From: Strigamia acuminata
Lineage: Eukaryota; Arthropoda; Chilopoda; Geophilomorpha; Linotaeniidae
Reading direction: 5' to 3'
Assembly: GCA_949358305.1 (NCBI GenBank)
Contig: OX442314.1
Span: 5,087,087 to 5,151,086 of the forward strand
Length of the DNA: 64,000 bases
Position numbers and translations under genes: made by a program. This document shows, in pieces, positions 11,259 to 23,299 of this stretch. The notes beneath the pieces were generated by a model. The model saw nothing but the letters and a program-made list of their open reading frames with translations. It was not told where the DNA came from and searched no databases. Positions within the stretch are counted from its first letter, which is position 1. Each line of letters opens with the position of its first letter.

Positions 11259-11870
11259 AATAGACTTTCAATCATTTGGTATGCAGTGGGAATCTAGGTT
11301 CTGTCAATAGAGTGTGAGTGTTCTGGGAGGGCAATTACGATATGTGAATTAATGATGTATTGGATATGATTGTAGCAATACACCCAATTCTTTTTTTACA
11401 CGATCTTTTTTCAACGAGAAATGAAGCAAAACGAGCTTGGAAAAATGTCTTTAGATGTTCAAAATGTAGGAAATTGGCTTAAATTTCTATAAATTTACAC
11501 AAATTTTAACAACTACCGTCGAAATATCGTGAAAACTTTAATCTTCGGTCCAAATTCCAACATAATTATTCATCCCGGGTTTTTGGTTTTCCACTTACAT
11601 CGGCATCTTTATACCGGCTCGCCAGCATATAAGCTTTGTAGCTGAAATCTCCAAAGGTTGGTAATTTCACCCACACCGGCCGGCATGCTGCTTAAAGCTG
11701 TTGATATTTAGTGTAAACCAATCACATCACCGTTTTTTCCCGGAAAAATGGCGATTTATGCATTTATTTCTGATTTTCGGAAAATAAACATTTATAGCCA
11801 ATTTCGAATTTTTATTGAATAAAAATAATTCCTATGCATTTATCCGGACATTTTAATTTTACCATCGTTG
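11259..11870. other. No gene recognised
   Basis: AT-rich intronic sequence. Only isolated short words resemble neighbouring repeats. Confidence 0.4.
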
Positions 11871-11956
11871 CAAGTGTCGGTATCGGCCGATATTCGGTTG
11901 CCGATTATCGGAATCGGCGATACTGCAAAATATCGATATCAGTAAAAGTCTACACA
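11871..11956 (-). mobile_element. Half copy of the hAT MITE found at 58420-58719
   Basis: The segment GGCCGATATTCGGTTGCCGA through ATATCGATATC and AGTCTA is the reverse complement of the left half of the 300-bp element at 58420. The other half is missing. Confidence 0.8.
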
Positions 11957-11959
11957 GTT

Positions 11960-13100
11960 GTACTTTATTTTTCGGTTCGCTCGACATGCGGATAATACGG
12001 CAGCCGTGTAAAATCCTACGTTCCAATTAATCACCGAAAACAATAAATATTCCTGAAAATACCCAAAAAGTGATTACATCCCACACATAATTAAAATAAA
12101 CAATAACAAAAAAAAAACACCTTTCCCCCCCCCCCCCAAAAAAAAAAAATCCATTCCGTTTGCAATTTAATCCAAATTGCATCCCAAATTGAGAAAAACA
12201 AGACCTAATGCTCGCTATATGAACTTGTATTCGGCACCCTTTAAAAAAAAAGAAGAAAAGATCATAAAGAGAGAAGAAAGAGCATCAGATAAGCTGGCAG
12301 CGCGCTGGAGAGAAAGAGCGGGCAACAGAGAGAAGAGAGAGAGAGAGAGAGAAGTCATTAAAAAAGACGCGAACGTTCGTTCCCTTGCTCCCGCACCTCG
12401 TGTGTGCACTGCGGTTGCGCACGAGCGGAGAAGCGCAAGCGAGTCGCACGCCGCTAATGAGGTCCCAGACGACGGCGAGCAAGACTATCTTTTTAGGCCT
12501 TGTTTATTACCGGCTGGATCGGCATGCGTAGATTGAATGAGACGCCCAAATGGTCCGCTACCGATTCCACGCCAAATTTACAGTAGCAACGACGCTTTTT
12601 CCAGCAGCTGCTCCTTCAACTCGCCATTAATGTCTTCTTTGTTCCCAGTCTCGGTAACACCCGCTGCTCGGCTTTTTTTCTTTTTTTTTTTTTTTTCTTT
12701 TTTTTTTGCTTCCCTTCTTTTGGATTGAAAATAAGCTTTGGCTTACACGCTCACAACCGGTGTAGTAATTGCTCTCGGGTTTCTTACAGCTGCTTCTCTG
12801 CGAATTTATCATTTGCTTAGATGTAAGCGTGATATACTTTAGAGGCAGTAAAAAAATGGACGTTTTGCGAGATTAATGGTTCGTGTTATGGGAGAAAAAT
12901 GTTAAATTTGAGTGTACGGTGAACGCAGGTGCTCGGAGTGAAGTTGGCAGCGGCCGGAAGCTCGAAGCAAATTTATAAGGTCTGATGAAGAAGGCCGGCA
13001 ATGGTCGAAAACGTTTTCGGGTTATACGAACTTTAAATTTGCGGGAACGCACTACACGGTCTAGATGGAACTTGAGCTAGCCTAGCTCAATATAAAGTAG
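11960..13100. other. Unassigned intronic sequence with simple runs
   Basis: Holds a run of about 14 C followed by about 12 A near 12127-12150, a GA tract at about 12330-12352, a CpG-richer stretch at 12370-12480 and a poly-T tract at 12675-12708. ORFs at 12177-12536 and on the minus strand follow these tracts. At 12979-13025 there is a CTGATGA...GAAAACG motif discussed as a finding. Confidence 0.4.
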
Positions 13101-13108
13101 CCTGTTAA

Positions 13109-13509
13109 CCTTCCCATAGCCAAGCCTAGTTTCCACCATTGCTAGCTAAGGTCGGTCAAATCGGCCTTCTTTTAAAATGCTTCTGCGCATGTGCAGAATC
13201 ACATTTTTCCTGGTGCAATCGCATTTTTCCTGGTAAAAGCACATGTTTTAGGACTAATTTTAATACGCCACCTAGTGCAAACAGGTGGCAAAGCAGTGTA
13301 CGGCGCTCCCATTAAGGGTGTTTATGTTATAAATATTAAATTATCTTAATAATAATTGAAAAACTATTTGTATTTAGACATTATAAAATAAGAAAAAAAA
13401 GTTTTTGAGGAATACAAGTTAACCTCATTAATTAATTATCAGAAAAAAAAGAATTACATTGATTTTTCCACTTCTGTAATTTTTTTGACCTACCATGGCT
13501 ATGGGAAGG
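13109..13509 (+). mobile_element. piggyBac-type MITE, copy 2
   Basis: Flanked by TTAA at 13105-13108 and 13510-13513. Termini are CCTTCCCATAGCCA and its complement. The interior shares long stretches with copy 1, such as TTTTCCTGGTGCAATCGCAT and TACGCCACCTAGTGC. At 401 bp it carries small indels relative to copy 1. Confidence 0.9.
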
Positions 13510-14033
13510 TTAATGTCATTCGCTCTTTTTTCTCTTTCTAGTCTTAGCAGACGACTATTTTGTGTTTGTGTTTGTAAATTACGATAAGAGATGGCACTTA
13601 TTTCATAATTATTTTATGTTACATCACCTGGTGATAGTTTTTATTATTAATAAAAGTTTCCAAGATGGCTGCTTACATCGTGTGTATGTGTGTTTCTCAC
13701 AACTTAAAAACATCTCTAGAATTACACCAAAGCGCATTAACATAGCCTGGCTTAAGTTTTTGAGCCAGACAGTTCGCACTAGCACTGTTTTTGAGGCTAT
13801 TCCAGACACTACTTAGCAATAAATCCAGGAATAGTTGATGGAAAAAGAATGGCGGACAAACGAGCCACAATGTTGTTGTTAACACATTTTCAAGAGCAGT
13901 GCATTGTGGGGACGTGATTAATGAGACGTCAAAAGCGGTTTGTTACGCGCGTCGGGATTGGTCGGGAGACCGATTGTTGTTTTGTTAGGCCTAATCTCAT
14001 TCGCGGCTATTTTTAGACAAAGCTAGTGGTAAA

Positions 14034-14240
14034 TTCTCGACGAAATCGAGAAATTGTCGACGAATTCGAGAAAATGTCGACGAATTCGAGAAATTGTCGA
14101 CGAATTCGAGAAATTGTCGACGAATTCGAGAAATTGTCGACGAATTCGAGAAATTGTCGACGAATTCGAGAAATTGTCGACGAATTCGAGAAATTGTCGA
14201 CGAATTCTAGGAATTTTTGATGAATTTGAGAAATTCTTGA
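14034..14240 (+). repeat. 20-bp minisatellite with SalI and EcoRI sites in each unit
   Basis: About ten tandem copies of GTCGACGAATTCGAGAAATT, nearly perfect in the centre and decaying at the right end (TTTTTGATGAATTTGAG). Because of this, open frames appear on both strands. Confidence 0.92.
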
Positions 14241-14362
14241 CAAATTTGGGAAATTTCTCTGGAGCTAAGTCTGCGGATGGGCCGACATGCCGCCAACTAT
14301 GCCTGTCAGTAGACTTGCTCCGGCTGGCACGTGACAATCTGCAAAAGCAGCTGCCGTTTAGG

Positions 14363-14415
14363 CAGCGGTGGTTTATCCACTAGGCACATTTGGCACATGC
14401 CCAGGGCCCCCATAC
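14363..14415 (+). mobile_element. hAT-type terminus (CAGCGGTGG)
   Basis: CAGCGGTGGTTTATCCAC followed by CATGCCCAGGGCCCCC resembles the ends at 24496, 57318, 57879 (inverted) and 60724 (inverted), which all read CAGTGSTGS then GTTTT or TTTTA. A matching right end was not found. Confidence 0.45.
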
Positions 14416-15049
14416 CCTCTCCAGAATTCATTTTTAACCGTTACGGGATCATTTTTCCCCGCTTGAAACGCTCCAATTTTCCTCCTAAAGTTTCATTTTT
14501 ATATCTGTGTGGGTTTTTTCGCCTTCGCGTGTTTCCCATAACGACTTTTGGCCGTGTTTCCAAAAACCCCCCATTCTATTTTTCAACCGGCCACAAATCG
14601 CTTAATTTGTGCTGCTTTTCCACTCTGGGCTTCAATTAACTTTGTATTTACTCCACCAGTGGCATAAATGGATACAAATGATGATCTAGCGCAAACCATG
14701 AAAGTACGAAGTGGGAAAAAAGCCGTCGGAATGTTCATGCATGAAATAATGGTTTTGTTTACCAGACAAACAAGAAGTAGATTGGGAGAAATTAAATGAA
14801 TGGGGAAGGAATTAAGGGGGTGTGAGAAAAAATGCTCAAATTAATAAGCATGTAAATTTTTCAGATGTAATTAGGAGCGCCAATATTCTGTCTAGTGTGG
14901 GAACCTTAGCCTGTTGATTATCAATTATGGCCAGGATTAACCTGGCAGACATTTTTCATGCTTTTTTTTTATTGCCGGGGAGCCTAGGGAGGGGCAAAAA
15001 ATGATGTTGAAATATTTTTTAATTGGAAAACTAATTGTGGAACTAATAT

Positions 15050-15090
15050 GGGGAGAGGGTGTGGGGGGGGGGGAGGGTGTGGGGGGGGAG
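15050..15090 (+). repeat. G-quadruplex-prone G tract
   Basis: Five G runs separated by 1-3 bases: GGGG, GGG, an 11-G run, GGG and an 8-G run. Confidence 0.8.
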
Positions 15091-15990
15091 AATTTATTAA
15101 AGTGTTGACTTGTGGGTTTTCTGCTCTGCTCAATTTGGAGAATGGAGCATGTTGACAGATTTGAATGAAGCCTCAAGAGGATCTTTGTTGCATATTGGAA
15201 TGATTTGATCAAGATTGTAATTGCAGAATTCCAGTTGCATCAAACTGGATAATTTGGAGTTTTAATTAAAGAACAAATTGCAGGGCTTTCTATTAATTAT
15301 TGCATTAAGAAGTTGGACAATAGACGCTTCGATTAAGTGACTGCGGATAGATTTTCCGATAATATTGCACAGCATTTCTTGTGTATAGTACTTGGGCTAT
15401 TGATTGCGTTAACATCGGGTGCGTTCAATTCTGGAAGGATAAGTGACTTATTTGACGTTAATGACTATTGGGAAGCTGGGGAGCGACAATCGGCATCTGA
15501 GTGTCAGAGTCGAAACTATTGAGATAGACGCAGGGCGGATTTAAGAATAGTTTATAATTGTTGCGCTCATTTTTGCGAGAATTAATCGCTTGGACCTGGT
15601 GTGGGTACTCGATAATGCAGTGATTGTGATTATTGGATCAATGTCGTTTGAATTAAAGCCGTGCGTTGTAATGTTAACGGACTCTTTACTGGAAGTGATG
15701 TAGGCAAGTGCTGTTTCTTGGGTTGCATACAAGATTGGTGGCCATTTTGGAAGAAAAAATGTAGGGAAACTCCAGCTGGACTGCGGTTTAACAGCTTGCG
15801 AGAAACAACGGAGTTTATCATTTAGTTTTCTTCGGCGGCTTAACTACAACTTTTCCAACCCCAGAAAAACAAAAAAAGGTTTCCATGTATCTGCTTTATT
15901 TTCTTCTAAAATTAACCAAAAAATAACTTATTTTAATTATCTTTGGGTTTCCTAATGTCATGGGTCTTTGAGCACTGCCATTGCATAGGC
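15091..15990. other. No gene recognised
   Basis: Mixed intronic DNA with chance ORFs only. Confidence 0.4.
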
Positions 15991-15993
15991 ATA

Positions 15994-16145
15994 CAGGGTG
16001 TCGACTTTAAAGGGTTCCAGGCAAATTACAGAAGCGACTTTCTTTCGCAAACAAACCGTGCTCTACAACTTTATAATTGGAACATTTTGTCGTATGTTCT
16101 AGTATTCTCCAGTTTGGTCACTAGAGCTAATGGTCAAGTCCACTA
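15994..16145 (+). mobile_element. Partial mariner-type MITE, family E
   Basis: A TA dinucleotide is followed by CAGGGTGTCGAC, and CTCTACAACTTTATAATTGG lies inside. Both are shared with the intact member at 55879-56142. No right terminus is found. Confidence 0.5.
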
Positions 16146-16149
16146 CATT

Positions 16150-17333
16150 GAAGGATCAACATCTTGCCTTTTATCAATATTTGTTTCCTGAAAGAACGGG
16201 CTATCGCGGGTTCACTAGAAAAATGTTGCTGGCTTATCTATTCACTCTAGTGGCCACAAATGAAAACAATCATTATTTCATAATCTGACAGCTTGATGTA
16301 AGCGACAATTTTTATGGGCACGGTGAGACAATTGAGACGATTGATAGAAGAAGTGTACCAAGACATAGATTATCGGTGAAATAAGCTGTCAATAAGTTAT
16401 TCCAATGCATTTTTACTCAATAGCAATCTAGTATTATGGCATTGAAGCAATATCACCAACTTTATCAGTATTTATAAGCTGAAATGTCTAGAAGCATTTC
16501 CAACTTGTTGAATAATAGATATGTCTTTGGCTTCGTTCGAACGGAGGAATAGAATCCCCACCGAATACTCGACAGTATTAAGCTGACAGAGATGTTTACT
16601 AGGCTTTTTTCAGTATGGAGTAATCAAATTTTCTGGTTGCACATTTTTTTGTAAATAAAGATATCAACTTTAAAAAGAAAAGATTTTGGTCTGAATTGTT
16701 GAAAACTAGAAGAAATGTGGGCATATGGTTAAAAAAATATGTTGAAATTATATTGCAATGTATTTTGACGAGAATGTGAGGTATTTGGATTTTATACCAT
16801 TTTGATATAATAATTTTGTCATAGTGTTAAATACTATTACTTGAAGTTCGGTATGTTTATTTTTAGCTGTGTTGTGTGCGTCAGAGATATTGTTTTTTTT
16901 CTGCCACAAGTTTACATTTTGAATTGAATATTGCATTTTGCATACCGTGTTTTATCGATTAACCCTTAGAAGGACAACAACTGTACCATTTTGGGTACAA
17001 CAAACACTCTTCTTGAATAGAAAAACTTTTTTTTGGTTTACTACAATTATCTGAAAATTTCTGACTTTGTTCACACAACAATAATGTTTGTTTCAAAAAA
17101 AATTTGGAGTGTTCTGTACGTTATTTATTTATTTATACACCTTTGAAAATTCTGCCCTTTTTGAAATTTGAGCTTAAATTTAAGTTGGCTTCTCCCAATC
17201 TTATAAAAGCACTTCCACTTAGTGCTTCCAATTTTTACCATCAGACGCCGTATGGCGCTAGTAGTCCAACACAAGTGATTATGTTATGATTACGGTTCCA
17301 ATTTAGTTCCAAATTCATTCTCACTACTATGTA
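16150..17333. other. Mostly unassigned; lone piggyBac-like end at 16959
   Basis: TTAACCCTTAGAAGGACAAC at 16959 has the TTAA plus CCCT form of a piggyBac terminus, but I found no partner end. The rest shows no gene or array. Confidence 0.35.
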
Positions 17334-17335
17334 TA

Positions 17336-17585
17336 CAGGGTGGAAGAAAAGTCTGTTCTCCTCAAATATTTTCTGAGCAATTGCGTCTAGGCCAACTTTG
17401 ATGAAGCGATCGTATAGGAAGTTGGGTGAGAGCAATCCAATAATGTCATCAAATTTGACCTTGAAGGCCATTTTAAAGGTCATTCACTTGCTAACTTCTA
17501 AACCAATCAGGTTAGAGAAAAATTTCCAATTACAAAGTTGTAGAGCACCATCAAATTAGTACTATCCAACTTATCTTAGTCATCT
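17336..17585 (-). mobile_element. Mariner-type MITE, family E, one end lost
   Basis: After TA at 17334 comes CAGGGTGGAAGAAAAGTCTG. The body is the reverse complement of 55879-56142, including CCTTGAAGGCCATTTT and CAAAGTTGTAGAGCACCATC. The distal terminus is missing. Confidence 0.75.
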
Positions 17586-17589
17586 TAAG

Positions 17590-19090
17590 TTAAATGTTTT
17601 CTGTTTTCTGGCTACTATTCGCGGGTGGCTACTATTCGCGGGCGACTGTTAATTGGTATAATTCAGTAGTTGCCGCTTGACTTCAAATTATTTTGATTTG
17701 ATTTTCATTAACCAAAATGAACCCACGGAGAGAAGTAATCGGGATGAACGGCCGATTGACTCCGGCCGAAAGATTTTTTGAAAGTCAAACAGCATCATTT
17801 CCGGTTGACCAAACACACTCGAGCAATTTGTTCTTTTTTTTCAATTCGGAGTCTCAATTGAATTGCATCGGGTTGTAACTTAAATTGCACGTCGGGGAAT
17901 CGAATGCGATGACACGTGATTGAAAACTGAGTGTTTGGTTTTGTTAAATCCCCATTGTTAACGCTTTGCGTCAAATGCCGGCTTAATGAACGCCGCTTGT
18001 GCAAAATCTAAAATACTTGCTGAATCACGAGCGACGCGGGTGCACTCAAATTGCAATAAAGTTGTTCACGCGCCCGATCAAGCACGAATCATCGTTTCGA
18101 CATTTACTACTGTTGCAGAAAGCCAACTTAATTAGTTCTAGCACGATTAAAACAAGACTTTACATTTGCAAGTATTTCATTGTTCAACAAGTAAAGTAAA
18201 TATAGAAAAAAAAACTGCTTTTGGGTTAAGGCTTTTACCGACAGAGGGCGCAAGCAACGCCGGAAGTTGAAACAATCAAACAATTATGTCAATATTTGTC
18301 CCCTCACCAGTTGCTGCATTGTTGTGATCACATGATCTTGTCACCTGGCCTCATTTTTCCAAAAAAATGCCAACAATGAGTTAACGGCTGTAGTCATGGC
18401 GAGCCGCCATTTGTCTTTTGTCAGTTGGAAGTTGTAATATTGCAACAATGTGTTGACGGGCCAACATTGTTGACAAAACTGGGAAGTCCAAACCATTATA
18501 GTTATTTAGGCCTATTTTTGATGTAACAATGGCATTTTTAAAGCTGAAATTGTTTAGGAAAGCATTGTTTGGTTGAGGATTGTTTATTTGCAACGGAGGG
18601 AAAAATAGTTTATAGTGTAACAATAATAAGAAAAGCAACAAAGTACCGTGTTTAACAAGCAGAAATCACTTTCTTGCTTTGTTATTGCTTTATTTGACAT
18701 GTTTGAAAGGATTTATTATCCAAATTGTGAGAAAACTCGCATCTTTTGACCATTTTGATGTAGAAATATGCCCAGAATGATGGCTTGGAATGAAGAATGA
18801 TGAGCCAGGAAGTGGAGCACAGCAGAATACACAACTCACAATTTAAACTATTTTTTCGTTTTAAACAAGAGAGTTGGAATTAAAAAAATAAAATAAAGTA
18901 AAGTAAAAATTAAAGTTGATTGTTTGGTGTTGGTTGCAGCTTGATTTCTGGCAGTTTAGTGGAAAAATTACTTTTCTGGATAAGTGGTCATGCGAACACC
19001 CAAGCATATGACAGACAGGTGGTTGCCCAATACACTGTTGGTTCTTGAGATATTGCAATATATAAACTTTGTGATATTGAAATTATAATT
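17590..19090. other. No gene recognised
   Basis: Includes a duplicated GGCTACTATTCGCGGG-type word at 17612-17645, related to TAGCCGCGGCTACTATTTG at about 22250. Otherwise unremarkable. Confidence 0.4.
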
Positions 19091-19137
19091 TTGTATTTTC
19101 AAGTAGCGATAGAATATCCCAACATCGCAATTTGCAA

Positions 19138-19880
19138 TGTAGATCGTAATAAAATCGCAAAATTTTCAAAGTATTGTAATAAATCGCAAAATTTGCAATG
19201 TATTGTAATAAATCGCAAAATGTGCAATATATTGTAGCAAAATTTGCAATATATTGTAGCAAAATTTGCAATATATTGTAGCAAAATTTGCAATATATTG
19301 TAGCAAAATTTGCAATATATTGTAGCAAAATTTGCAATATATTGTAGCAAAATTTGCAATATATTGTAGCAAAATTTGCAATATATTGTAGCAAAATTTG
19401 CAATATATTGTAGCAAAATTTGCAATATATTGTAGCAAAATTTGCAATATATTGTAGCAAAATTTGCAATATATTGCAGCAAAATTTGCAATATATTGTA
19501 GCAAAATTTGCAATATATTGCAGCAAAATTTGCAATATATTGTAGCAAAATTTGCAATATATTGTAGCAAAATTTGCAATATATTGCAGCAAAATTTGCA
19601 ATATATTGCAGCAAAATTTGCAATATATTGCAGCAAAATTTGCAATATATTGTAGCAAAATTTGCCATATATTGTAGCAAAATTTTATTGTAATAAAATC
19701 GCAAAATTTGCAATTTTTTGTAATAAAATCGCAAAATTTGCAATATATTGTAATAAAATCGCAAAATTTGCAATATATTGTAATAAAATCGCAAAATTTG
19801 CAATACATTGTAATAAAATTGCAAAATTTGCAAAACATTGTAGCAAAATCGCAAAAATTGCAACATATTTTCATAAAATT
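19138..19880 (+). repeat. Nested minisatellite: 22-bp core, about 30-bp flanking units
   Basis: The core at about 19225-19680 has about 20 copies of TTGTAGCAAAATTTGCAATA plus TA, with G/A variants at one position. Both edges carry longer units of the form TTGTAATAAAATCGCAAAAT followed by TTGCAATATA (19138-19215 and 19690-19850). The 263-aa and 264-aa minus-strand frames exist only because of the array. Confidence 0.92.
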
Positions 19881-19899
19881 CCAAAATTTTCAAAATTTA

Positions 19900-21000
19900 G
19901 ATTTTTTTTACTAAACTAAAATACAAACCGACGAGGGGCCCAACAATAGTTCGGAAAGGGCCCACGCGGAACTTAGTTGCGCATGTTTTTGTTTCTCTCA
20001 CCAATGCCATCTAAAATCGGTGTATTTTATCCGCTCCACCCTCCAAAGGGCCCCATTTTCTCCTTTTTCATCCAGGCCCATCATCACATAGTAGGCACAG
20101 GACCCCGAGAGCCATTCCCTAAAAAAAAATATTTTTCAAAAAACCTTTTTCCAAATTTTTTATTTTCGCAAAATAAAGTGTAACAGGCTTCGGCCAACGC
20201 AATTCCCGCGAGAACTGCGAAAAGCGATAAATCCGTCGCTATCTGGCGCGATTAGATGTTCGAATGCAATGCCGCACTTGATATTGCGCCGTTTAATTTT
20301 AACGCAATTTCACAAATTGAATGAGACAAGAAAACTAGATTAAGAAAAGACGAAGACAAACGGGCGATTTAGCGACTCTGGAATTTGCGAGTTGACGCGG
20401 TTGCGGCGAAAGGAATTGCGACGATAAAGTCAAAACGGCCAGGCAAGTGCTGGGGAGGAGCCGCCATTCATTCATCCCGAAAAAATATATTTTATTTTTT
20501 TTTTATCCTGTCCGGAATTGAATCAAGCGGAAAAGTGGATGAAGTTCGTTTTCTGCATTTCTACAACGCGATTTTGCGGGATCGCCTGCGCGATTCCTTT
20601 GTGCTCGGCGTGATGGAGGAGGAGAGAGAGAGAGAAAAAAAAGATGTTACATATCCTTCTCTCCCTCTTCTCCATTTTTCTCAATGCCTTAAGATGGAAT
20701 GTGGTTGATAGAATAAATTCCAATGGAAATTTTTAACGTTTTATATGTTATATATCATGGGCTGAGCCCGGAGGAAAGCGGGTTTGGGATTGTAAATCTC
20801 TTTGGGTTCTGAATGTGCTTTCAGGAGGTGGTTTTGGAAATAGATTTCGATGGAAAATGGTGTTGTAATCAATAATCAATGGGTTTTTGGCGGAGGTTTT
20901 CGCTCGTTTGGTTAGAAAGTTTGGTTAAGACTGCGGTAAGTGGCGGCGGACCGGGTGGAAAGGTGGAAACACGAGGGAGCGGGTAAAATTCTATGTGTAA
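19900..21000. other. No gene recognised
   Basis: Contains a somewhat GC-richer piece (20180-20470) and a GAGA tract at 20622-20640. No splice-supported exon is seen. Confidence 0.4.
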
Positions 21001-21004
21001 GTTG

Positions 21005-21070
21005 GGCCTGTTTCCGATTGGTTGAGCCTTTTCACTTGTGTAGTGATACCAAAAATAGATCAAAACAATG
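21005..21070 (-). repeat. Weak copy of interspersed repeat family A
   Basis: CACTTGTGTAGTGATACCAA, preceded by GATTGGTTGAGCC, resembles the complement of the family A core. Confidence 0.45.
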
Positions 21071-21344
21071 GTTGCCATTTTGAAAATTGTTTTGTTTTCT
21101 GGAAGAAGCGAGCAATAAACTTAATAAACAGGAATGTTGAAATAAACTGACGTAAATGTTTATTTTATGACTTCGAGATACATTTTCTTGGAATATACAA
21201 ACAACATTACATCATTTCAATGATTAAAATCATCAAACAAATTTAAAACCACTCTGAACTATTTTTCCTGGTGGCAGCACAGAGTGAGTTATGAGGCTCA
21301 GCCAATCGGAAATAGGCCCAAGTTACACATGGACAGAGTATAGA

Positions 21345-21665
21345 CACAACGCAAGCCGCTTGCGTCCAAAAATTCTTGACGTTGACGCCAATTCCTGCTG
21401 CAAGTCCAAGTTGAAGTAAGCGACGCAACGCAAGGAAAAGTCTTGCGGCCAACCAATCACGATCGAGTCCAACTCTCGTCGATTCACGTCTGGTTGGCGA
21501 GACTTTGCCGCACGCAAACAGGCTGTCGTTTTTGGATTCTGGAACGAGTTCTAGAACTAGATCCAATTCCAGGTTTCATTGAAACTATCTGATTGGCCAG
21601 ATGCAACATCAATTGTTTCAGCTCAGTTCACACGTGGCCTACAGTGTGAACAGACTCTGCGTTGC
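21345..21665 (-). repeat. Interspersed repeat family B, inverted copy
   Basis: Reverse complement of the segment at 10605-10855: GGTCTTGC-type, TCACGTCTGGTTGGCGAGAC and TAGATCCAATTCCAGGTTTC are all present. The copies lie 10.5 kb apart in opposite orientation. Confidence 0.75.
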
Positions 21666-21669
21666 ATTT

Positions 21670-22320
21670 GACTAATTTTTCCTTGCTTAAGTTGTCCTGT
21701 ACTAATGCGAAGAAGGAGCCATCTGTCGTCGAATTGTTAAAACATTTTGCTGGCTAGTGGCAGACAACTGACAAGGAGACTGAAAGAGTGTGTAATCCAC
21801 TATTGTTAAAATTGTTTGTAAATAAAACATTCACATGACCTAAACAATCTATTTTTCTCATATTAAAATGCACCTCTCTCTCACATTGTTACAAACAGTT
21901 ACAACACACAGGATTCCTTACTGTGTGTTGAAACACAAGGGTGAATCGCATTAGAGTCTAACATTTAAATTGTGCTGGATGGGAAGTCCTGTAGTATGTG
22001 TGTGCGGAGCAAAGGAAGGCTTCAGTGATATAATTTTCCATACATAAAAATGGCATTTCAAACTCTGCGTAATGGTTTTAGTTTCAAATAAAAATTTTAA
22101 TTAGTTACGGAGTAATTACATTTTCGAAATCATCAGCTTTCTCTGGCTCACCTTGTGCTTATGTCTTTGCGAAAGTTTTCACCCCCAGATCTACCGTGTT
22201 TTCTCAATTATATAGAGACGCCCTCGTTTTGTAGCCGCCCTCGAATAGTAGCCGCGGCTACTATTTGTAACCGAACAGGAAACGGTTAATGAAACATTCG
22301 TTGATGATGATGGTTACTTA
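21670..22320. other. No gene recognised
   Basis: AT-rich intronic sequence with one degenerate repeat word near 22250. Confidence 0.4.
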
Positions 22321-22324
22321 AATA

Positions 22325-22470
22325 GAAAATTTAAAAAGTAGTAAAATTTTAATAGAAAAAATTTAAATTTTACTGAGAAATATAAAATTGTAATGAAAAA
22401 AGTAAAATTTCAATCAAAAAATGGGAATTTCAATGGAAAAAAGTGAAATTTTAATGAAAAAATTGAATTA
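22325..22470 (+). repeat. Degenerate AT-rich tandem repeat, about 20-25 bp unit
   Basis: Recurring forms of AATGAAAAAAGTAAAATTTC, diverged between copies. Confidence 0.6.
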
Positions 22471-22477
22471 CAAGTAC

Positions 22478-22600
22478 TGTCACACGGTAAAGCTGTGACG
22501 TCAATGTGGCAAACGCCATCTACCAATGATTTATTGAACTAAACTAGATCAAAATGCGGGTAGAAGCCAGCCGGTAACGGCACGGCTTTATCGTGTGACA
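22478..22600. mobile_element. 123-bp MITE with 20-bp inverted termini
   Basis: The left end TGTCACACGGTAAAGCTGTG matches the complement of the right end CACGGCTTTATCGTGTGACA at 18 of 20 positions. It is too short to encode anything. The target duplication is unclear, so the superfamily is not assigned. Confidence 0.75.
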
Positions 22601-23105
22601 ATATTGTTTTATGAATTTATCCTTGCATTTAAAAAGAAGTTATAAGATAATTACTTTTCCAAATGATGGCCTCCCATATATCACCATTTTACGCATAAAA
22701 TTCTTCATTTGCTCTGTTTCATCACGGCTCTTCTAACGCTCACCGAGAAGATGGCTTATAAAAAACATGGGGGAATTGTCACATGATTATAAGTATGGTT
22801 CAGGGTGTTGAATCAGTTGATGTGAGGTGACAATTGTATTTGGTGGTAAGCTGATAGTCATTGCTACAATTTTGGGCTTGATAGCAGACTTGCCTCTTTA
22901 ATAATAATAATAATACTGGTGCACATACACAGACCGGGGCGGCTTTAAGTTGCTTTTTGCTTTATGGCTATGATTGCAGACATGATGATGCACTAATGAT
23001 GGCTATTTGTAACAAGAGACCGCTGTTTTGATGCACTCTTTTGAACCAGGGAATAAAAATGTCTAGTAAATTGGAAATTCTTGTAAATAAAAAAAAAGGA
23101 AATCG
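22601..23105. other. No gene recognised; short ATA microsatellite
   Basis: An (AAT)n run lies at about 22898-22914. Nothing else is apparent. Confidence 0.4.
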
Positions 23106-23109
23106 GACA

Positions 23110-23295
23110 CTCCAACAACAAGATTTACACAGATTCACACAGATTCACTCAGATTTTTATAGATTTGTAAAGATTTTTATGGATTTTTACAGATTTATAT
23201 GGATTTACACAGATTTACACAGATTTATATAGATTTATACAGATTTATATAGATTTATACAGATTTATATGGATTTATACAGATTTACACATTTG
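23110..23295 (+). repeat. ACAGATTTAYAY minisatellite
   Basis: Ten- to twelve-base units such as ACAGATTTATATAGATTTAT repeat about 17 times with C/T variation. Confidence 0.85.
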
Positions 23296-23299
23296 AATT

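Noticed and set aside
14034-14240. Cloning linker contamination
   Set aside because: Restriction-site-like units decay gradually at the right edge and continue into ordinary genomic sequence, as natural arrays do.
19083-19893. 263- and 264-codon minus-strand ORFs
   Set aside because: They are translations of the 22-bp tandem array in two frames. The peptides are pure repeats and stop at the array edges.
10590-21517. Conserved host protein encoded by both family B copies
   Set aside because: The shared peptide arises from nucleotide-level repeat similarity; the surrounding frames differ and break.
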